Source of the DNA: Sympetrum striolatum
Lineage: Eukaryota; Arthropoda; Insecta; Odonata; Libellulidae
Length of the DNA stretch: 64,000 nucleotides
Assembly (NCBI GenBank): GCA_947579665.1
Contig: OX388350.1
Coordinates: forward strand, 88,617,152 to 88,681,151
Reading direction: 5' to 3'
Shown here: one piece after another, positions 12,317 to 23,289 of the stretch
Layout: every line of letters begins with the position of its first letter
Numbering within the stretch: the stretch's first letter is position 1
Position numbers and translations under genes: made by a program
The notes under the pieces: model-generated
The model's database searches: none
Seen by the model: the letters and a program-made list of their open reading frames with translations, nothing else
Told to the model about the DNA's origin: nothing

Positions 12317-12508
12317 GTGGAAGAACTGTCACATTAGCCACTTGTTTCCCACTGGAATCTGGACCTGTTACAGTCACTTGGAAGGAGTAAAAACCTTCCT
12401 TCAGATGACGCAGCTGAAGGTTTGGTCCATTTTTGTCCTGCATAGTTCCAGTGTCAGCAGCTTCATTGCCTCCTGACAGTAGATTCCACTCATAAGTGTA
12501 ATGCTCTC
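12317..12508 (-). CDS. KIAA0319L: KIAA0319-like, second half of PKD1
   Basis: 192 nt between acceptor CATTTCAG (AG at 12509-12510) and donor GTGAGCAC (GT at 12315-12316). It starts with two bases that complete a Gly codon opened by the exon at 19.9 kb and ends one base into a Pro codon closed by the exon at 9.3 kb. The protein has EHYTYEWNLLSGGNEA, then GPNLQLRHLKEGFYSFQVTV and VANVTVLP: the YEW core, L..L.EG.Y.F.VTV strand and closing NVTV are the standard second half of a PKD domain in this family. Strong splice signals and exact phase at both ends. Confidence 0.92.
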
Positions 12509-12685
12509 CTGAAATGAATAAGCATTCATAAGTAAAATCAAATTATTTCATTCCATTACTTTTTGGCTATTTCTCTTCACAAGAATCTTGTCTTTTTATT
12601 TTAATTTCTGTAAAATCGTATGATGTTGTTATTTATTCAATACCCATTCTTTAAGCAAAAGAGATCAGCCATTGGCCAGCATTAG

Positions 12686-12830
12686 AGGTTTAAAATCTCC
12701 AAAAGGCATCTTTGTCGGTGTTCCTTCTTTTACCAGTCGTGTGGCATTTCCTTCCACTACCAGGGATAAGACGAGGAAGACAGACAAATACGGCTTTTGG
12801 AGATTTTAACCCTCTAATTCATCAACAGCC
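12686..12830. repeat. Small MITE with inverted ends (repeat family M1)
   Basis: ATTAGAGGTTTAAAATCTCC at the left returns inverted near 12795-12820 (CTTTTGGAGATTTTAACCCT CTAAT). The inner part (CATCTTTGTCGGTGTTCC) is shared with diverged copies at about 20276-20345 and 44160-44240. No coding capacity. Confidence 0.65.
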
Positions 12831-12839
12831 ATGTTCCAA

Positions 12840-14289
12840 ACTTCGTTCCCTTACATTTGCCAGCATTTCAATCATTGATATTCACTGAAAGTAAAACATG
12901 GTTGATAACACGAATCTACGGTCTTAGTTCATTTGGATCTCACACCTTTACATAAAACAAACAAAATGGATTTATATGCACATTTAATGGTTGCATATCT
13001 TTCATCCACATGCATATTAAGTACAACTTTCTTATAAGCAATAGATGGAAAATTGCTGACCCCATTAAAGGGGCCAACATGTGAGTAGATATGAGATAAG
13101 TCAATATAGGTGCAGGTGTAGATCTTGAGAGAAACCAAAGCAAATTAGACATTATAAAGACAGTAAAAATAAAGACATCATATATTACAGTATTTATAAA
13201 AATAGGTAATGGTGCAGTAATTTTTTATAAAATCCATTATATGATTTATATATGTACCTTCATCTACTTGTAGTAGGCTACAACTTATCATAGGAATACA
13301 TAGTAATAGTTTATTTTGCCACAGCCATTTACATGAATAACAATCATCATAAAAATAAATTGCAAAATTAAACATCATGATCTGAAACAATATTATAGTA
13401 CACTTCCTAAAGAGAAAATGTTTTGCTCTAGATTTACATTTCAATGATTTCACAGAGCTTTTGAGAATTGAAGGAAGTTTATTATATAAACGAAAACCAA
13501 GAGACTTAGGCCCAAAAAAAGAAACCTTGGATCCATGATGACAAAGATAAAGTTGAGAGTTTATCTAGTGAAGTCGGTGTGCAAGTCAGAGTTAGTGTTT
13601 AAAAGAGAAACGCAATAATAAATAAAAGATACAACAGAGAGAATATATAGGCAGTGGTAACCCAGCAAACACGCCACGTATTTGCCACGTGGCATTTTGG
13701 CGGCGAATGTTGGTAATGTGGTAAGAAAGTGGTAAAATCGTGGTCATAACCACATTAGATCGTGCTAACGTCGTAAAAATGTGGCCATTACGTTGTAATT
13801 TCCATGCGATTTTAATTTATAGAATTTTTCATAAAGAAGATTTTCTTGCATATCAAATCTATTTACACATAAAACAGAGCAACAAAAAGATCTTCGTAGG
13901 TAACGTAGAGAGTGTAATTTAGCATGCATGTAATAATACATTTAAATGAGAAGATTTAAAACTTTTGATGCTACACCATACTTACATCAAACACTACTTT
14001 TTGTTCTAATTAAGAGTTACAGGCCACAATAAACATGAATACTTCATGCACTGTCCCAATTTATATCTAACTCCCACATCCTTAAAAATCTCTCCATTTT
14101 ATAGCATATTAACTGAAGCGCTAGTGGAAACTGTTTTCAAAGGGAAAATGAAAATTGATAAATAGCAGTGTGACAACCTTGATTGACAATCATGCTTCAT
14201 AGTAGACAGCAAATCCCACACTATAAATCTTTCCAAACCAAGAAAAGAAAGTCATAATTAAGACTACAAAGCCACCTAGACTTAATATT
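12840..14289. other. Intronic stretch, mostly unassigned
   Basis: AT-rich intron sequence. A GC-richer patch at about 13660-13790 (CCAGCAAACACGCCACGTAT, then repeated GTGGTAA/CGTGG words) looks like part of a DNA transposon terminus, but I could not find its partner. Frames of 60-90 codons here have no family signature. Confidence 0.4.
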
Positions 14290-14599
14290 CAAACCCGGTA
14301 TTGGTATTTTTTAATGATTTTATCAATATATCTTAATGTCTTTCCTTAAAAATCTACTGCTAAGCACAAGACCTTAAAATAATACGAATAGGAGTTATTT
14401 AGTGCCGGAAATATTTTTTTGAAGTTAGGAAATGAAAGGGTTAGTTATGAACTCAGAAAAAACACTGATCTATTCATACGGCTCTTCCTCGGACTAGCTT
14501 CTCCGTTGCATGGACTGAACGTTTCGGCCGTATACCTGAGGCTTATATAATCTACTTGATTGATTCAAATCATCACCATGAGTGTTCTACATTTCGATA

Positions 14600-15160
14600 G
14601 GCTCATGCACAATCAAAAATCCCTATTAATCGCCATCTCCTTCATTTCCCTATAGTTAACCCCACCCCTTATGACATCCAACATCTTCTGTCTCTGTCTT
14701 CCCATCTGTTTTTTCCCCTGAATTATACCCTCAATTACAACCTTTACCAATCCCCTCAATATTTGGCCCACCCATTTCCTCTGACGATGCTTAATCATGT
14801 CAATCGAAGCCCTTTCCTCCCCAACCATCTCTAACACCTCCGTGTTTGTTTTCCTATCAACCCAACTATTTTTTTCCATTCTACACCATACCAACATCTC
14901 TAAGGCCTCCAAACGTTTAATTTCTACCTTTCTTAAAGTCCACATTATGCATCAATAGAGCAACACAATCCAGACCAGGGATTTAACAAATCTTTTCCTG
15001 TTTCCTTTATCAAGACCTTTGGTCATCGATTCCCTTAGCTTCAAAAGGTCCTTGGCTAAGGCTTTTCTTTTCCAAACCTCATCTTTGCATCTTCCATCCC
15101 AAGAGAGAGAACTTCCCAAGTAAGAAAATTTATCCATTGATTCAAATAAAGTCAAAAAAA
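14600..15160 (-). pseudogene. RTE-type LINE, reverse-transcriptase C-terminal fragment
   Basis: Two minus-strand pieces (14952-15155 and 14613-14945) give FSYLGSSLSWDGRCKDEV and KGLDKGNRKRFVKSLVW, then LEALEMLVWCRMEKNSWVDR, VLEMVGEERA.ID, RQRKWVGQILRG and EGIIQGKKQMGRQRQKMLD. This is the usual region after the RT fingers and palm in RTE/BovB-like elements (SYLG.... R..LVK..VW, then W.RM...SW.DR). The fragment is 5'-truncated, with a break between the two pieces, and sits inside a Tigger copy. The fuller element at 55.4-58.5 kb is related. Confidence 0.75.
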
Positions 15161-15721
15161 ATTTCGAAAAGTTTTTTTTATTCAGCTGAGCAGATTTTAA
15201 AATACTTAAAGATCAACGGTGTTGGAAGAATCTGCTGAGGGTACCCAATACATAGTTCAATGCAGGGAAGATATTGCCATTAGACAAAATTTAAATTTTA
15301 AGAATATTTAATCATCCAAATTCTTTCAACAAAGATGATATGCAAATAAATTTTCTATCAAAAAAGGTTATGGCAGGATTTCCCAAAAATGTGCGCTGCA
15401 GCACCCTTGGGCATACTCAGTGACACCATGGACCAGGCACCAGGTTAAAACACAATTATTGTGACAGGGCCCTGTGAAAACCTGTGCGTCTTGAACTGAA
15501 AAAGTTTGGGAGCCCTTTGGTTATGAAACAGTTATAAATATTTGTCTATTTACTGTTTTTTAAAAATCAGAAATCCTCAAACAGTAAAAGCAAATGGTTC
15601 ATAGGTTTCCGAGGTGATTGAGCTAGTGCTGACATAAAACAAACTAGTGAAATAACGACCAAATGGAAACTGAACGAGATAGCTCAGACTCGAGGATAAG
15701 AAACGAAACATGAGACATAAA

Positions 15722-15783
15722 CCGTCGTAATCAAACACTTAAACTGAATTCCACAAAGTGAGGATAGAACATATTAATTATTA
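15722..15783. mobile_element. 62-bp insertion with 12-bp target duplication
   Basis: ATGAGACATAAA occurs at 15710-15721 and again at 15784-15795; the uninterrupted version is visible in the sister copy at 5190. The 62 bp between are absent there and end in an AT-rich tail (TTAATTATTA). This looks like a severely 5'-truncated retroelement insertion. Confidence 0.7.
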
Positions 15784-16800
15784 ATGAGACATAAATGCAT
15801 AAAATTGCCGCTTCCCATCATGAATTATTGCATAGATAAAAAGATGAGCTGGGGGTTGGTTGTTTACAACCTCAAGATTTTCAAGAACAAAATATTCATG
15901 CATTTTATCAAAATTCCTTCAATTTTGAATCCTAAACAATATTCCCCAACCAAAATAAGAATAATTATTCTATAACCCGTCCTTTGGGTTTGATTTGACT
16001 TCCTACCACTATTATTCTAATTACAATTCAAATGAAATCAAATCTGCAACAATAAAAATGAACTTTAAGTACATTTCTTATATTTTATTGCTAATAGCTC
16101 GGTTAAATAGATTTGTTTTGACAGAGCTAATAGATGGTTAATTAGGGAGTGAAAAGCAGACAAATTATGAGAAAAATGGTGGCTGGAATTAAGAGAGATT
16201 ACTTGGAAGGAAGAAAAGAATATTAACTCAAATTTCATGATACACTGACAAAAACGATGATTGTTATAGAAGACCAAACATGTTATGCAATTACAGGCAT
16301 ATTAGGCACAGAGTGGGTGATTTTTCTGTGCCTGTATGCATTTAAAGATTAACACTCTCAACGCTGATGGAGGTTTATTGCGTGGGGCTGGTGACTGCCT
16401 CAGGCTCCCAAGGATGCCTCCTAAATAAACGCAGCAGTTTTTTCTGTTAGCCGTATTTTATAGCCATAGGTTTTTATGCCAGCGCTCAGTAACCGTCCTG
16501 CATTCTTACTGTGTGCTTAGTTGGTGATTTTTGGCGTTTCTTGTTGTGATAGAAGATTTTTTCTCTTACCGGTTTTTTTCCCCTTTGAGTTATCAGGTAA
16601 GTGAATAAGAATATGTTTTTAAGTTTTGTAATTCACTATTTTGCTTATTTTTATATTAAGTTAAGTAAAGTATCATGTTTTGATAGTTCTGACGTATTAA
16701 TCATCTAAAATTAAGCTTAACTTTTAAACAAAAGGTGGTGTTTCAATTGTATTATTGTAATGTTTTACTAGTTTTCTGTCTTTTTATCGGGAGTAATATA

Positions 16801-18930
16801 ATGTTACTCAGAAGAATGCATAAGAGGAGGAAAATCAACAGTTCTACTACGGACCTATCCTCGGCTGGTATGTAATAACCATATTTAATATGTTTAGCAA
16901 TAACTGTTTTAGTGAATGATGTGTCCGAAAGATATCAGTGAATGAGTCCTTCAGTGCTACTTTAAGGCAAACTTGAGAGTCATTGAAGAATCTTATCGTA
17001 TGTAAATTTTTCATAAGGATCTTAGTATTTCAGTGAATAAATTTTAACTTTGGGTTCCCAGATAGCCGTGTGGGTAAGGCTTCCAATTCATGAGGAAGCG
17101 ATGCCGGGTTCGATTACCAGTTGGTGGGAGCACATGCGCAAAATTATCTTAACAGTCGAAACTGTTTTAATGAAATACCGCAAACCATTTTAATTTGTAC
17201 ATCCTTTTATTAAAAAGAATATTAACATAAAAAGTCATACATTATAAACTCTAATATACAATTCATTCTAGAATAACGTACATTGATCATATCTTCTTTT
17301 TCAATTTGTTGTCATGAATTTATACTTTCGGTGTTCTTATTTGAATATATATGACCTAGTGTTTGTCCTTGGTTCGTCATCAAATAATATTTTATTTTTA
17401 ATTTTGCACCAAAGGTATAGTAAATCGTAAATGAACGATCACATGTCAGATTTTTAGAATATTTAAATAAAAGATCACTTTAATACTGAAATCCGTCCTA
17501 ATTTACTCCTATCCTAACATAGTAAGGTTTGATATATCGGAACTCTCAAAAAACTCCACATAAAATCTGGGAAGATTCTGAGAATTATTCAATTAGGAGC
17601 AATTTGTTTACTCAAAATAATGGAACAGAAATAAATGTCTTATTTAATTGATGTGTATATTAGACATTCTACGAGTAGGGTCGAGTAACACTCAATGTCA
17701 TGCAAACTTACAATGCATTACTTTATACTTACTGATTACATACTCTTAAATTTACTCAGTAATTTAAGCTCATACCTATCAGGAAACCAATTCTTGTTAA
17801 TTATTCACTGTTATTACTTGATTATATAAAAATGAAGGACTGTAAGGAAGGAACGGCTGTATAGGGATGACTTTCCGCTGCAAAATTTATCGCTAATGAA
17901 TTTTTCGAGTGTCAAAATGACTTCTTAAAATTCTCAGGCATTTATGTAGTGGTATTCCATAATTAAAAATAAATGGTAAAAAATAAAATTCGTTTATACC
18001 TAATTGAGAATAAATGAAAAGTGTTTTTTCCAATTAATTCATGTTTACAGTAGATACAATTTGTATGAATTAATTTGAATTGCTGTGTTGAATTGAATCT
18101 TGATCTCAAGGAAATTTCTACGGAAATTCATATTTTTGAAAGTAATTATATTTTGGGGTGTTACTTCAGATAGATCTATTCTTAATTCTGAATTTTCATT
18201 TCTGGAGATGTTCAAAGAAGGACCTACTTCTAGTCAGGCTTTACAGGAAGATGTAGTGCCTTCAACTTCTGGTAAGTTTCAAATTTTTATTCTCAGTATT
18301 TTGATACATTTTGAACCAAGTATAGTTTGTAAGTTTGCTGTACTAATTTCCATTCAATTTTTCGATTAGGAAATGGAAAGGTGCGAGCAAACTTACCGTT
18401 GACCCTGAGGTTTTAGAGGAAGACGTCCAGGAATTGCTTTCGGAATTGAATGATGCTGAAATGGAAAGCTCATCCGGCGAATTGTGGGTTGAGGATAGCG
18501 GATGAGGAGGAAGAGGACTCAGAGAGGGAGGATGAGGTCCTTGTTTTCGCTGAGAAGCAAATAGGAGGCGAAGGAGCCTCCACCCCCTGCTTGCACGTGG
18601 CCTCTCAAGAAGGATTTATTGTATGGGAACATTACGAAAAAAACAGGATTTTGAATCCAAAGGAAGTGACTGAGGCAAAACTGAAAACATATGAGTTTGT
18701 CTGTAGATGGATCCCAGAAAAAAATCCCTGAAAAGATGTTTCATTTCCCTAAATACCTTCCTTTTCTGAAGGATGGCTCAAAGAAGCATCAGCAAAAGAG
18801 GTGTAGACAGTGCTACAAAAATAATAATATAATAAAGAAAATTATAACATATTGCAGAGATTGTCCTGACCAGCCAGGTTCATCTATGGAGCCTTGTTTT
18901 CTTCTATATTATGGCAGAGATCCAAAATAA
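16801..18930 (+). pseudogene. piggyBac-like transposase, N and C termini only
   Basis: The pieces are: ATGTTACTCAGAAGAATGCA at 16801 (MLLRRMHKRRKINSS, followed by a GTATGT donor-like site near 16868); FSFLEMFKEGPTSSQALQED around 18197-18255, ending at GTAAGT; then after TTTTTCGATTAG an acidic stretch LTVDPEVLEEDVQELLSELN, DAEMESSSGELWVEDSG (to 18504). Downstream 18691-18930 gives FHFPKYLPFLKDGSKKHQQK, then RCRQCYKN and YCRDCPDQPGSSMEPCF, the cysteine-rich C-terminal domain of piggyBac transposases. The DDD catalytic core is missing, as a result of an internal deletion. Whether the GT/AG sites mark real introns is an inference. Confidence 0.72.
17053..17186 (+). mobile_element. tRNA-derived SINE (family S1), copy 1
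   Basis: GTTCCCAGATAGCCGTGTGG (A-box region) and GCCGGGTTCGATTACCAG (B box) are followed by GGTGGGAGCACATGCGCAAA and ATTATCTTAACAGTCGAAAC. The same head and body occur inverted at 61402-61528. Flanks ATTTTAACTT (17041-17050) and ATTTTAATTT (17187-17196) look like an old target duplication. Confidence 0.7.
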
Positions 18931-19914
18931 GCTCTCATGAGAATCCGTTGTATATATTTTCATTTTTAAATATTAGAAACTTGTACTTTCTTAATATTGT
19001 GTTTTTTTTGCATTATTGATCTAACATTTATACTTTTTTTGAATAGTTTTATGTAATTACTAAATGTGTTGATGCTTGTATCCTATAATATTAGTAAAGG
19101 TTTTTGAGTAGCGTCATTTTACGGGTTTAAAACATGTTTATTGTTACGCTACTGAAAATCTTATGAATATTTTATTTGTTTTGGATTCATCATACATTAT
19201 TATGCACTAAAATAACTATAAATAAATTGGACTTATTTCATAAATTTTATTTCCTTCATAGCTACCCTCACTGTTCATTCCACAAAACATCAACCTTAAT
19301 CATAACTGTGTGATGTATATATCTTCTCGATTTTAGAATAAAATCGTTCCACTAGAATATCATGTGGCTCCATCACAAGAAATATAAGCAAAAATACGTG
19401 ATAATTATTAATACCTTGAATTTCTCAGATATTGAATCTTTGATGTATAGTATATTTGCTATTAGTCATAATAAAGTTTACGCAATGCAGAACGATAAAA
19501 TTTTGGCCACAGAAATATTGACTGACACACATGAGAATACAGTTTTTATCCAATAAGTGATAGTTTCAATATGGAAAATCTTTGAAGGACGATCTAATTC
19601 TGAAAACGTACGAATTTGTAACTTGGGCTCGTCTAGGCTTTAAGGGGACATATTTAGCCAGGGCGGGTGACCGCCCTAGGCAGTCCTGAATTGTATTTTA
19701 ATTATTTTACTAAAAATTTAGATTTTCTGTTGAATAATGCAGCCACATATCATTAGTTTCCATACTTTATATGAATAATTAAAAATTCACAATCAGCCAC
19801 TAGCAAATATTTGGCAAAAAGTCTTCCGCGTTGAAAGAGTTGATCAAGCTTACAATTTCCTTCTTACACTCATGCATTAAGATGAGGAAAAATAAACTTT
19901 AAAATACTACTAAC

Positions 19915-20098
19915 CTTGCTTCTCTGTAGGGATAGTGAAAGCAGACAGGGTAACTTCATTTTCAGGCAGACGAACAGTTTTGCTAACTACAGTCACTTCA
20001 AGATTCTTGAGAGGGGGTGAAGAGGATGGAGGTGGAGCTTCAGGTTTTGAACTCTCAGAGCCAAGGTCTATATCATTTGCAGGAATATCTTTGAGAAC
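19915..20098 (-). CDS. KIAA0319L: KIAA0319-like, linker and start of PKD1
   Basis: 184 nt between acceptor TCTCTTTAG (AG at 20099-20100) and donor GTTAGTAG (GT at 19913-19914). It begins in phase 0, matching the end of the exon at 27.7 kb, and ends one base into a Gly codon. The protein starts VLKDIPANDIDLGSESSKPE, a Ser/Pro-rich linker (APPPSSSPPLKN). It goes on to LEVTVVSKTVRLPENEVTLS and AFTIPTEKQG, the first strands of the first PKD domain (V.LP.N.VTLSA is the family signature). The low-complexity linker between the cysteine-rich head and PKD1 is typical of extracellular spacers. Confidence 0.9.
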
Positions 20099-20275
20099 CT
20101 AAAGAGAAAATTGCAAGAAAACATTTTTACATTCTAAATAATAAACAGCAATCAGCTATATAAGTACTGTCCATGATTTATACTGATTATAATACTCACA
20201 AAATTACTTTTACTATGAAATTATGTATTAATTACATTAAATAGGAAGAAAGGGAGGAAAGTTAGGACACCGCTG

Positions 20276-20350
20276 TTAAGGAATTAGAGAATCTCCAATA
20301 CCCATTTTTGTTGGCATTCCTCTTTTCATTCCCCAGCATTCCAAGAAAAC
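20276..20350. repeat. Repeat family M1, diverged copy
   Basis: AATTAGAGAATCTCCAATAC, then GTTGGCATTCCTCTTTTC, matches the left part of 12686-12830 and 44160-44240 with small gaps. No right arm seen. Confidence 0.45.
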
Positions 20351-20929
20351 AAGAGAGGACACCACACTTTTTGAGAGCACTCAATATGTATTTCGAATGC
20401 AATGCATTCTTCGTCAGGAGTAATTAGATACAAAGCGATGCCGGTGAGGGCTTTTTATTGTTTAGTGGTGGAGTGAGATGGGGTTTTTCCTGTGATGTAG
20501 GAGCAGGTGTCTGAGAGGGTTCTGGTGGGGAGAGTTTGGGAATAGGTGTTTTCCCCCTGTGAGGTAGGAGCACAAACTTAGAAAGTATAGGACTGAAAAC
20601 TGCTGAAATTTTTTGGCTCCCTTAATGTCCGCAGCCGCGAGATGGCAGCACTGAAGTTCGCCCTTTGAAACCATAATCTTACATGGAGTAAACGGTGAAA
20701 AAGCACGATTATGATACATAAGTAATAAAGAGTAATATTTACCAATGATGGAATTAAGATTAATTGTTTTATCGATCAATAGGTACTTTTGAATTGAATA
20801 CAAAACATTTGAATAAGACGGACAAATTAGCAAATCCGAAGAATAGGTGCTTGCCTTATGTGCAAAACACAGGTAACTTTGTCTCCGTAAAAACATTCTC
20901 CGTAAATCACTGAAAGGCGACGAACCGTA

Positions 20930-21936
20930 CCGTCGAATGGGGTGACTTTGGCCGTTTTTTAGATTTTTTTTATATTTCTGTATTCAATTAGATTCTCTAT
21001 GCTCAGAAAATTTAAATTACATGAAGGTAATTAGTATTCATACAAATAGTATCTAAAAAATTTTCTTAAGCAACGGATTTGTTTGAAAAATGGAGAATAG
21101 CTGCCTTAGGCACCCCAACCGATGGGGTGACTTCGGCCACTAAATATGTTTCCTAAATATCACCTATAAAATTAACTATATGACTAATATTATGACCATT
21201 AATATATTTTAAAATCTTTAAATTATTATTATATTTAATCTTTGTTTAATAGGTACTGAGATAAGAAGTTACTGACTCATAATAACGTTTTTCCACTTTA
21301 TTTATAAATTTTCAAAAGAAAAATAAATATTTTACATTTTTTGATTTTTTCCTTCAAAAACAAAAAGAATAAAAAATTCTTGTAGAAAACTTCTACTCAC
21401 TGTCACTCATACCCTTTTAAATTTTTTTCAAGCCTTAGAGTCAGTGTTTTGTTTCTACTAATGAATCTCGGAACCAAACAATTTCTGGAATTTTTGTCAA
21501 AGCACTGAACATTTACTTTTTACTGTTCAAATACGTTTGTACTAAAATTTGGATATCACGAATACTCATAAAAAAAATTAACAGCACTTTAAGTAATTAA
21601 TCCGACCAGTAATTTAATCTCTTTTTCACGAAGAAGCACTGTTTGACCTCCAATTGTCTTCAAATGTTTCCCATCTTGCTGAGTGTTACTGAGAGAAGTT
21701 ACCAGACTGAGGTTTCGTAGCCTTGTCTCGAGAATGCAGTATTTTTCAATTTAGTTCCCAATGACAATTGTACTGACAATGTTGCAAGCAAGACGAATTT
21801 GCTGGCGATATGTCAAGACAATCTAAATTCTAAAGGACAGAAAAAAATAGCCACTTTGTGAAATTTTAGATATTGTATTACAAATTTACAATTTGTGGAG
21901 TAGTGCACGCATGGCCGAAGTCACCCCTTTCTACGG
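20930..21936. mobile_element. Mariner-type non-autonomous element with TA duplication
   Basis: 1,007 bp bounded by TA (20928-20929, 21937-21938). The left end CCGTCGAATGGGGTGACTTT matches the inverted right end CCGTAGAAAGGGGTGACTTC over 24 bp with three mismatches. A third copy of the motif (GATGGGGTGACTTCGGCC) lies inside at 21122-21139. There is no transposase. TA duplication and terminal repeats fit the Tc1/mariner superfamily. Confidence 0.82.
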
Positions 21937-22109
21937 TAACCTTGATGTAAGTTGAAAAGTGCAACCACGTTGCGTGAGTTGGAGATCTTCATTGTCGTTA
22001 CTGCACTTGAAGACTTTTGATATATTTTAAGATATCCTTAAGGTATCCTTAATCTTAAAAATGCCTTTTCATCGTTTTATTGCACTAGATAAAGAAACAC
22101 AGCAAGTGT

Positions 22110-22480
22110 GCTGTTTGCCAGGCAGCATTAATTCATCCGGGGGCATTCTCTTGCCATCCAGTAGCAATGTTAACAAATATGAAAAGCATGGGGGTTTTGG
22201 TTCATCCTAATGTAAACCTTCATACTTTCATCCTCAAAGAGGAGGAACAATTTGTAAAGCACAGTGAGTCAAATGTTGTGCTTGAGTGCATAATTACAGA
22301 GTTACTTGAAGGTGATGAAGAGATAACTTTCCCATTCTTTGAGCACGGAAGTGAAATCATAGCATATATAATAAAATATTATGTAACTAAGAGGATTAGA
22401 CAGCATGCAAAGTTTATAAATTTGGAGGCGGTTAAAGAAAAAGCATCGAAAAGGAAAATTGTGATGCTGTCTAAAACTTA
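22110..22480 (+). pseudogene. P-element-like transposase, C-terminal fragment
   Basis: An open frame reads KCAVCQAALIHP, LTNMKSMGVLVHPNVNLHTF, LKEEEQFVKHSESNVVLECI, then FEHGSEIIAYIIKYYVTKRI and RQHAKFINLEAVKEKASKRK. In P-family (THAP9-like) transposases the C-terminal region has the order C..C, 'K..GGL..P', a downstream His, then 'Y...R..H.AK....' and a Lys/Arg-rich end. The order matches, but the GG of the second motif is MG here. The N-terminal THAP and catalytic parts are absent, and the frame continues about 20 codons past the similarity. The family call is inference from this pattern alone. Confidence 0.5.
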
Positions 22481-22700
22481 CTGTTTGGTCAATAAATTTT
22501 TTATACCACTCTATCCTTTATGTTTGTATATTGTATAACCTAACTTCACATTTCAGCCTCCCCAAGATGAAATGTAGTCCACGCCAGTCATTAAAACTTT
22601 ATACTTTTGGATTTATGTATGTTTCAACAATATTTGACCGTTTACTCATTTCCTGGAGACTATTTCCGGGAACTTCGATTTTTTTTCAGGAAATGTATAT

Positions 22701-22820
22701 ACGAGGGTGGTCTGAAAAGTTTCCAACCACAGATTTTTCAGACATCTTTAGAAAATTATCAAAAATTTTCAGAAAATATGTCGAGAAATGTTGAAATGTC
22801 GGAAACTTTTCAGACCACCC
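22701..22820. repeat. Mariner-derived mini-MITE, near-palindromic
   Basis: GGGTGGTCTGAAAAGTTTCC at about 22705 returns inverted at about 22800-22820 (GGAAACTTTTCAGACCACCC). The ~80-bp centre is also partly self-complementary. The terminal words are those of mariner elements; the TA borders have decayed. Confidence 0.75.
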
Positions 22821-23289
22821 ATGTGCATCCTGCGATTCTAGTTTTAAAAGGCCTTGTTAAAAGTAGATGTAACATTGGTAATTTCTAAGGATCAATTATT
22901 TTCTGTGTATCTAAGCAGAAACGTTGCACTTCGCTGATCTACGAATAATGTTTTCACAGCGACGAAGTTAATTGTGGTGTGCCCTGAAGGCAACCTGCAC
23001 TTATTCTTCGGATTTACTAATTTGCCCATTTTATTCAATTGTTTTAAGTACTTATAAATGGATAAACCACTAACTCTGAATACCCAATTTTGGTATATAC
23101 TACTCCTGCAAAGAAAAAGATGGAAAAAGTATCATAATGGTGCTGTTTTTTTCCATTTACTCCATATGAGATTCAGGTTTCTAAGGGCGAGCTTCAGTGC
23201 TGCCATCTCGCGGCTGCGGACATTAAGGGCGTCAGCTGAATGTACAGTCAGCATAGGGGAGCTTCAGGGGCGTGGGTAGGAGGGATTGA

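Larger units (their letters stand above)
14290..15840 (-). mobile_element. Tigger family C, second copy, interrupted by an RTE fragment
   Basis: 14300-14480 matches 10255-10430 (TTTTTTAATGATTTTATCAA, then GCACAAGACCTT..AAATAATAC), 15165-15275 matches about 10710-10810, and 15625-15838 matches about 11795-11900 of the copy at 10077-12054. The element is split by an RTE LINE piece at 14600-15160 and by a 62-bp insertion at 15722-15783. The terminal repeats were not found. Confidence 0.65.
16353..19839 (+). mobile_element. piggyBac-like transposon, internally deleted
   Basis: The left end follows TTAA (16349-16352) with CACTCTCAACGC; the right end read inverted is CTCTTTCAACGC next to TTGA (19840-19843), a decayed TTAA. 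The element carries N- and C-terminal pieces of a piggyBac transposase but not the middle. It also contains a SINE (17053-17186). The element is oriented opposite to the host gene, in the intron between the two PKD1 exons. Confidence 0.78.
20621..23228 (+). mobile_element. P-like element relic between long inverted arms
   Basis: CTTAATGTCCGCAGCCGCGA (20621) reads inverted at 23228 (TCGCGGCTGCGGACATTAAG). Homology continues for about 280 bp inward on each side with small gaps: CCTATTCTTCGGATTTGCTA on the left arm read inverted against CTTATTCTTCGGATTTACTA on the right near 23003. Between the arms lie a mariner-type MITE, a P-transposase-like fragment and another small MITE. The arms might be long terminal repeats of one element or two separate insertions in opposite directions. 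Confidence 0.5.

Noticed and set aside
20462..20896. 144-codon minus-strand frame
   Set aside because: It coincides with the left inverted arm of the P-like relic; the corresponding frame in the right arm (22.95-23.23 kb) is not kept, so it is not under coding constraint.
22167..22538. Intact host gene at 22.2 kb
   Set aside because: The frame has no start context, no splice partners and resembles the C terminus of a P-like transposase; nearby arms and MITEs point to transposon debris.
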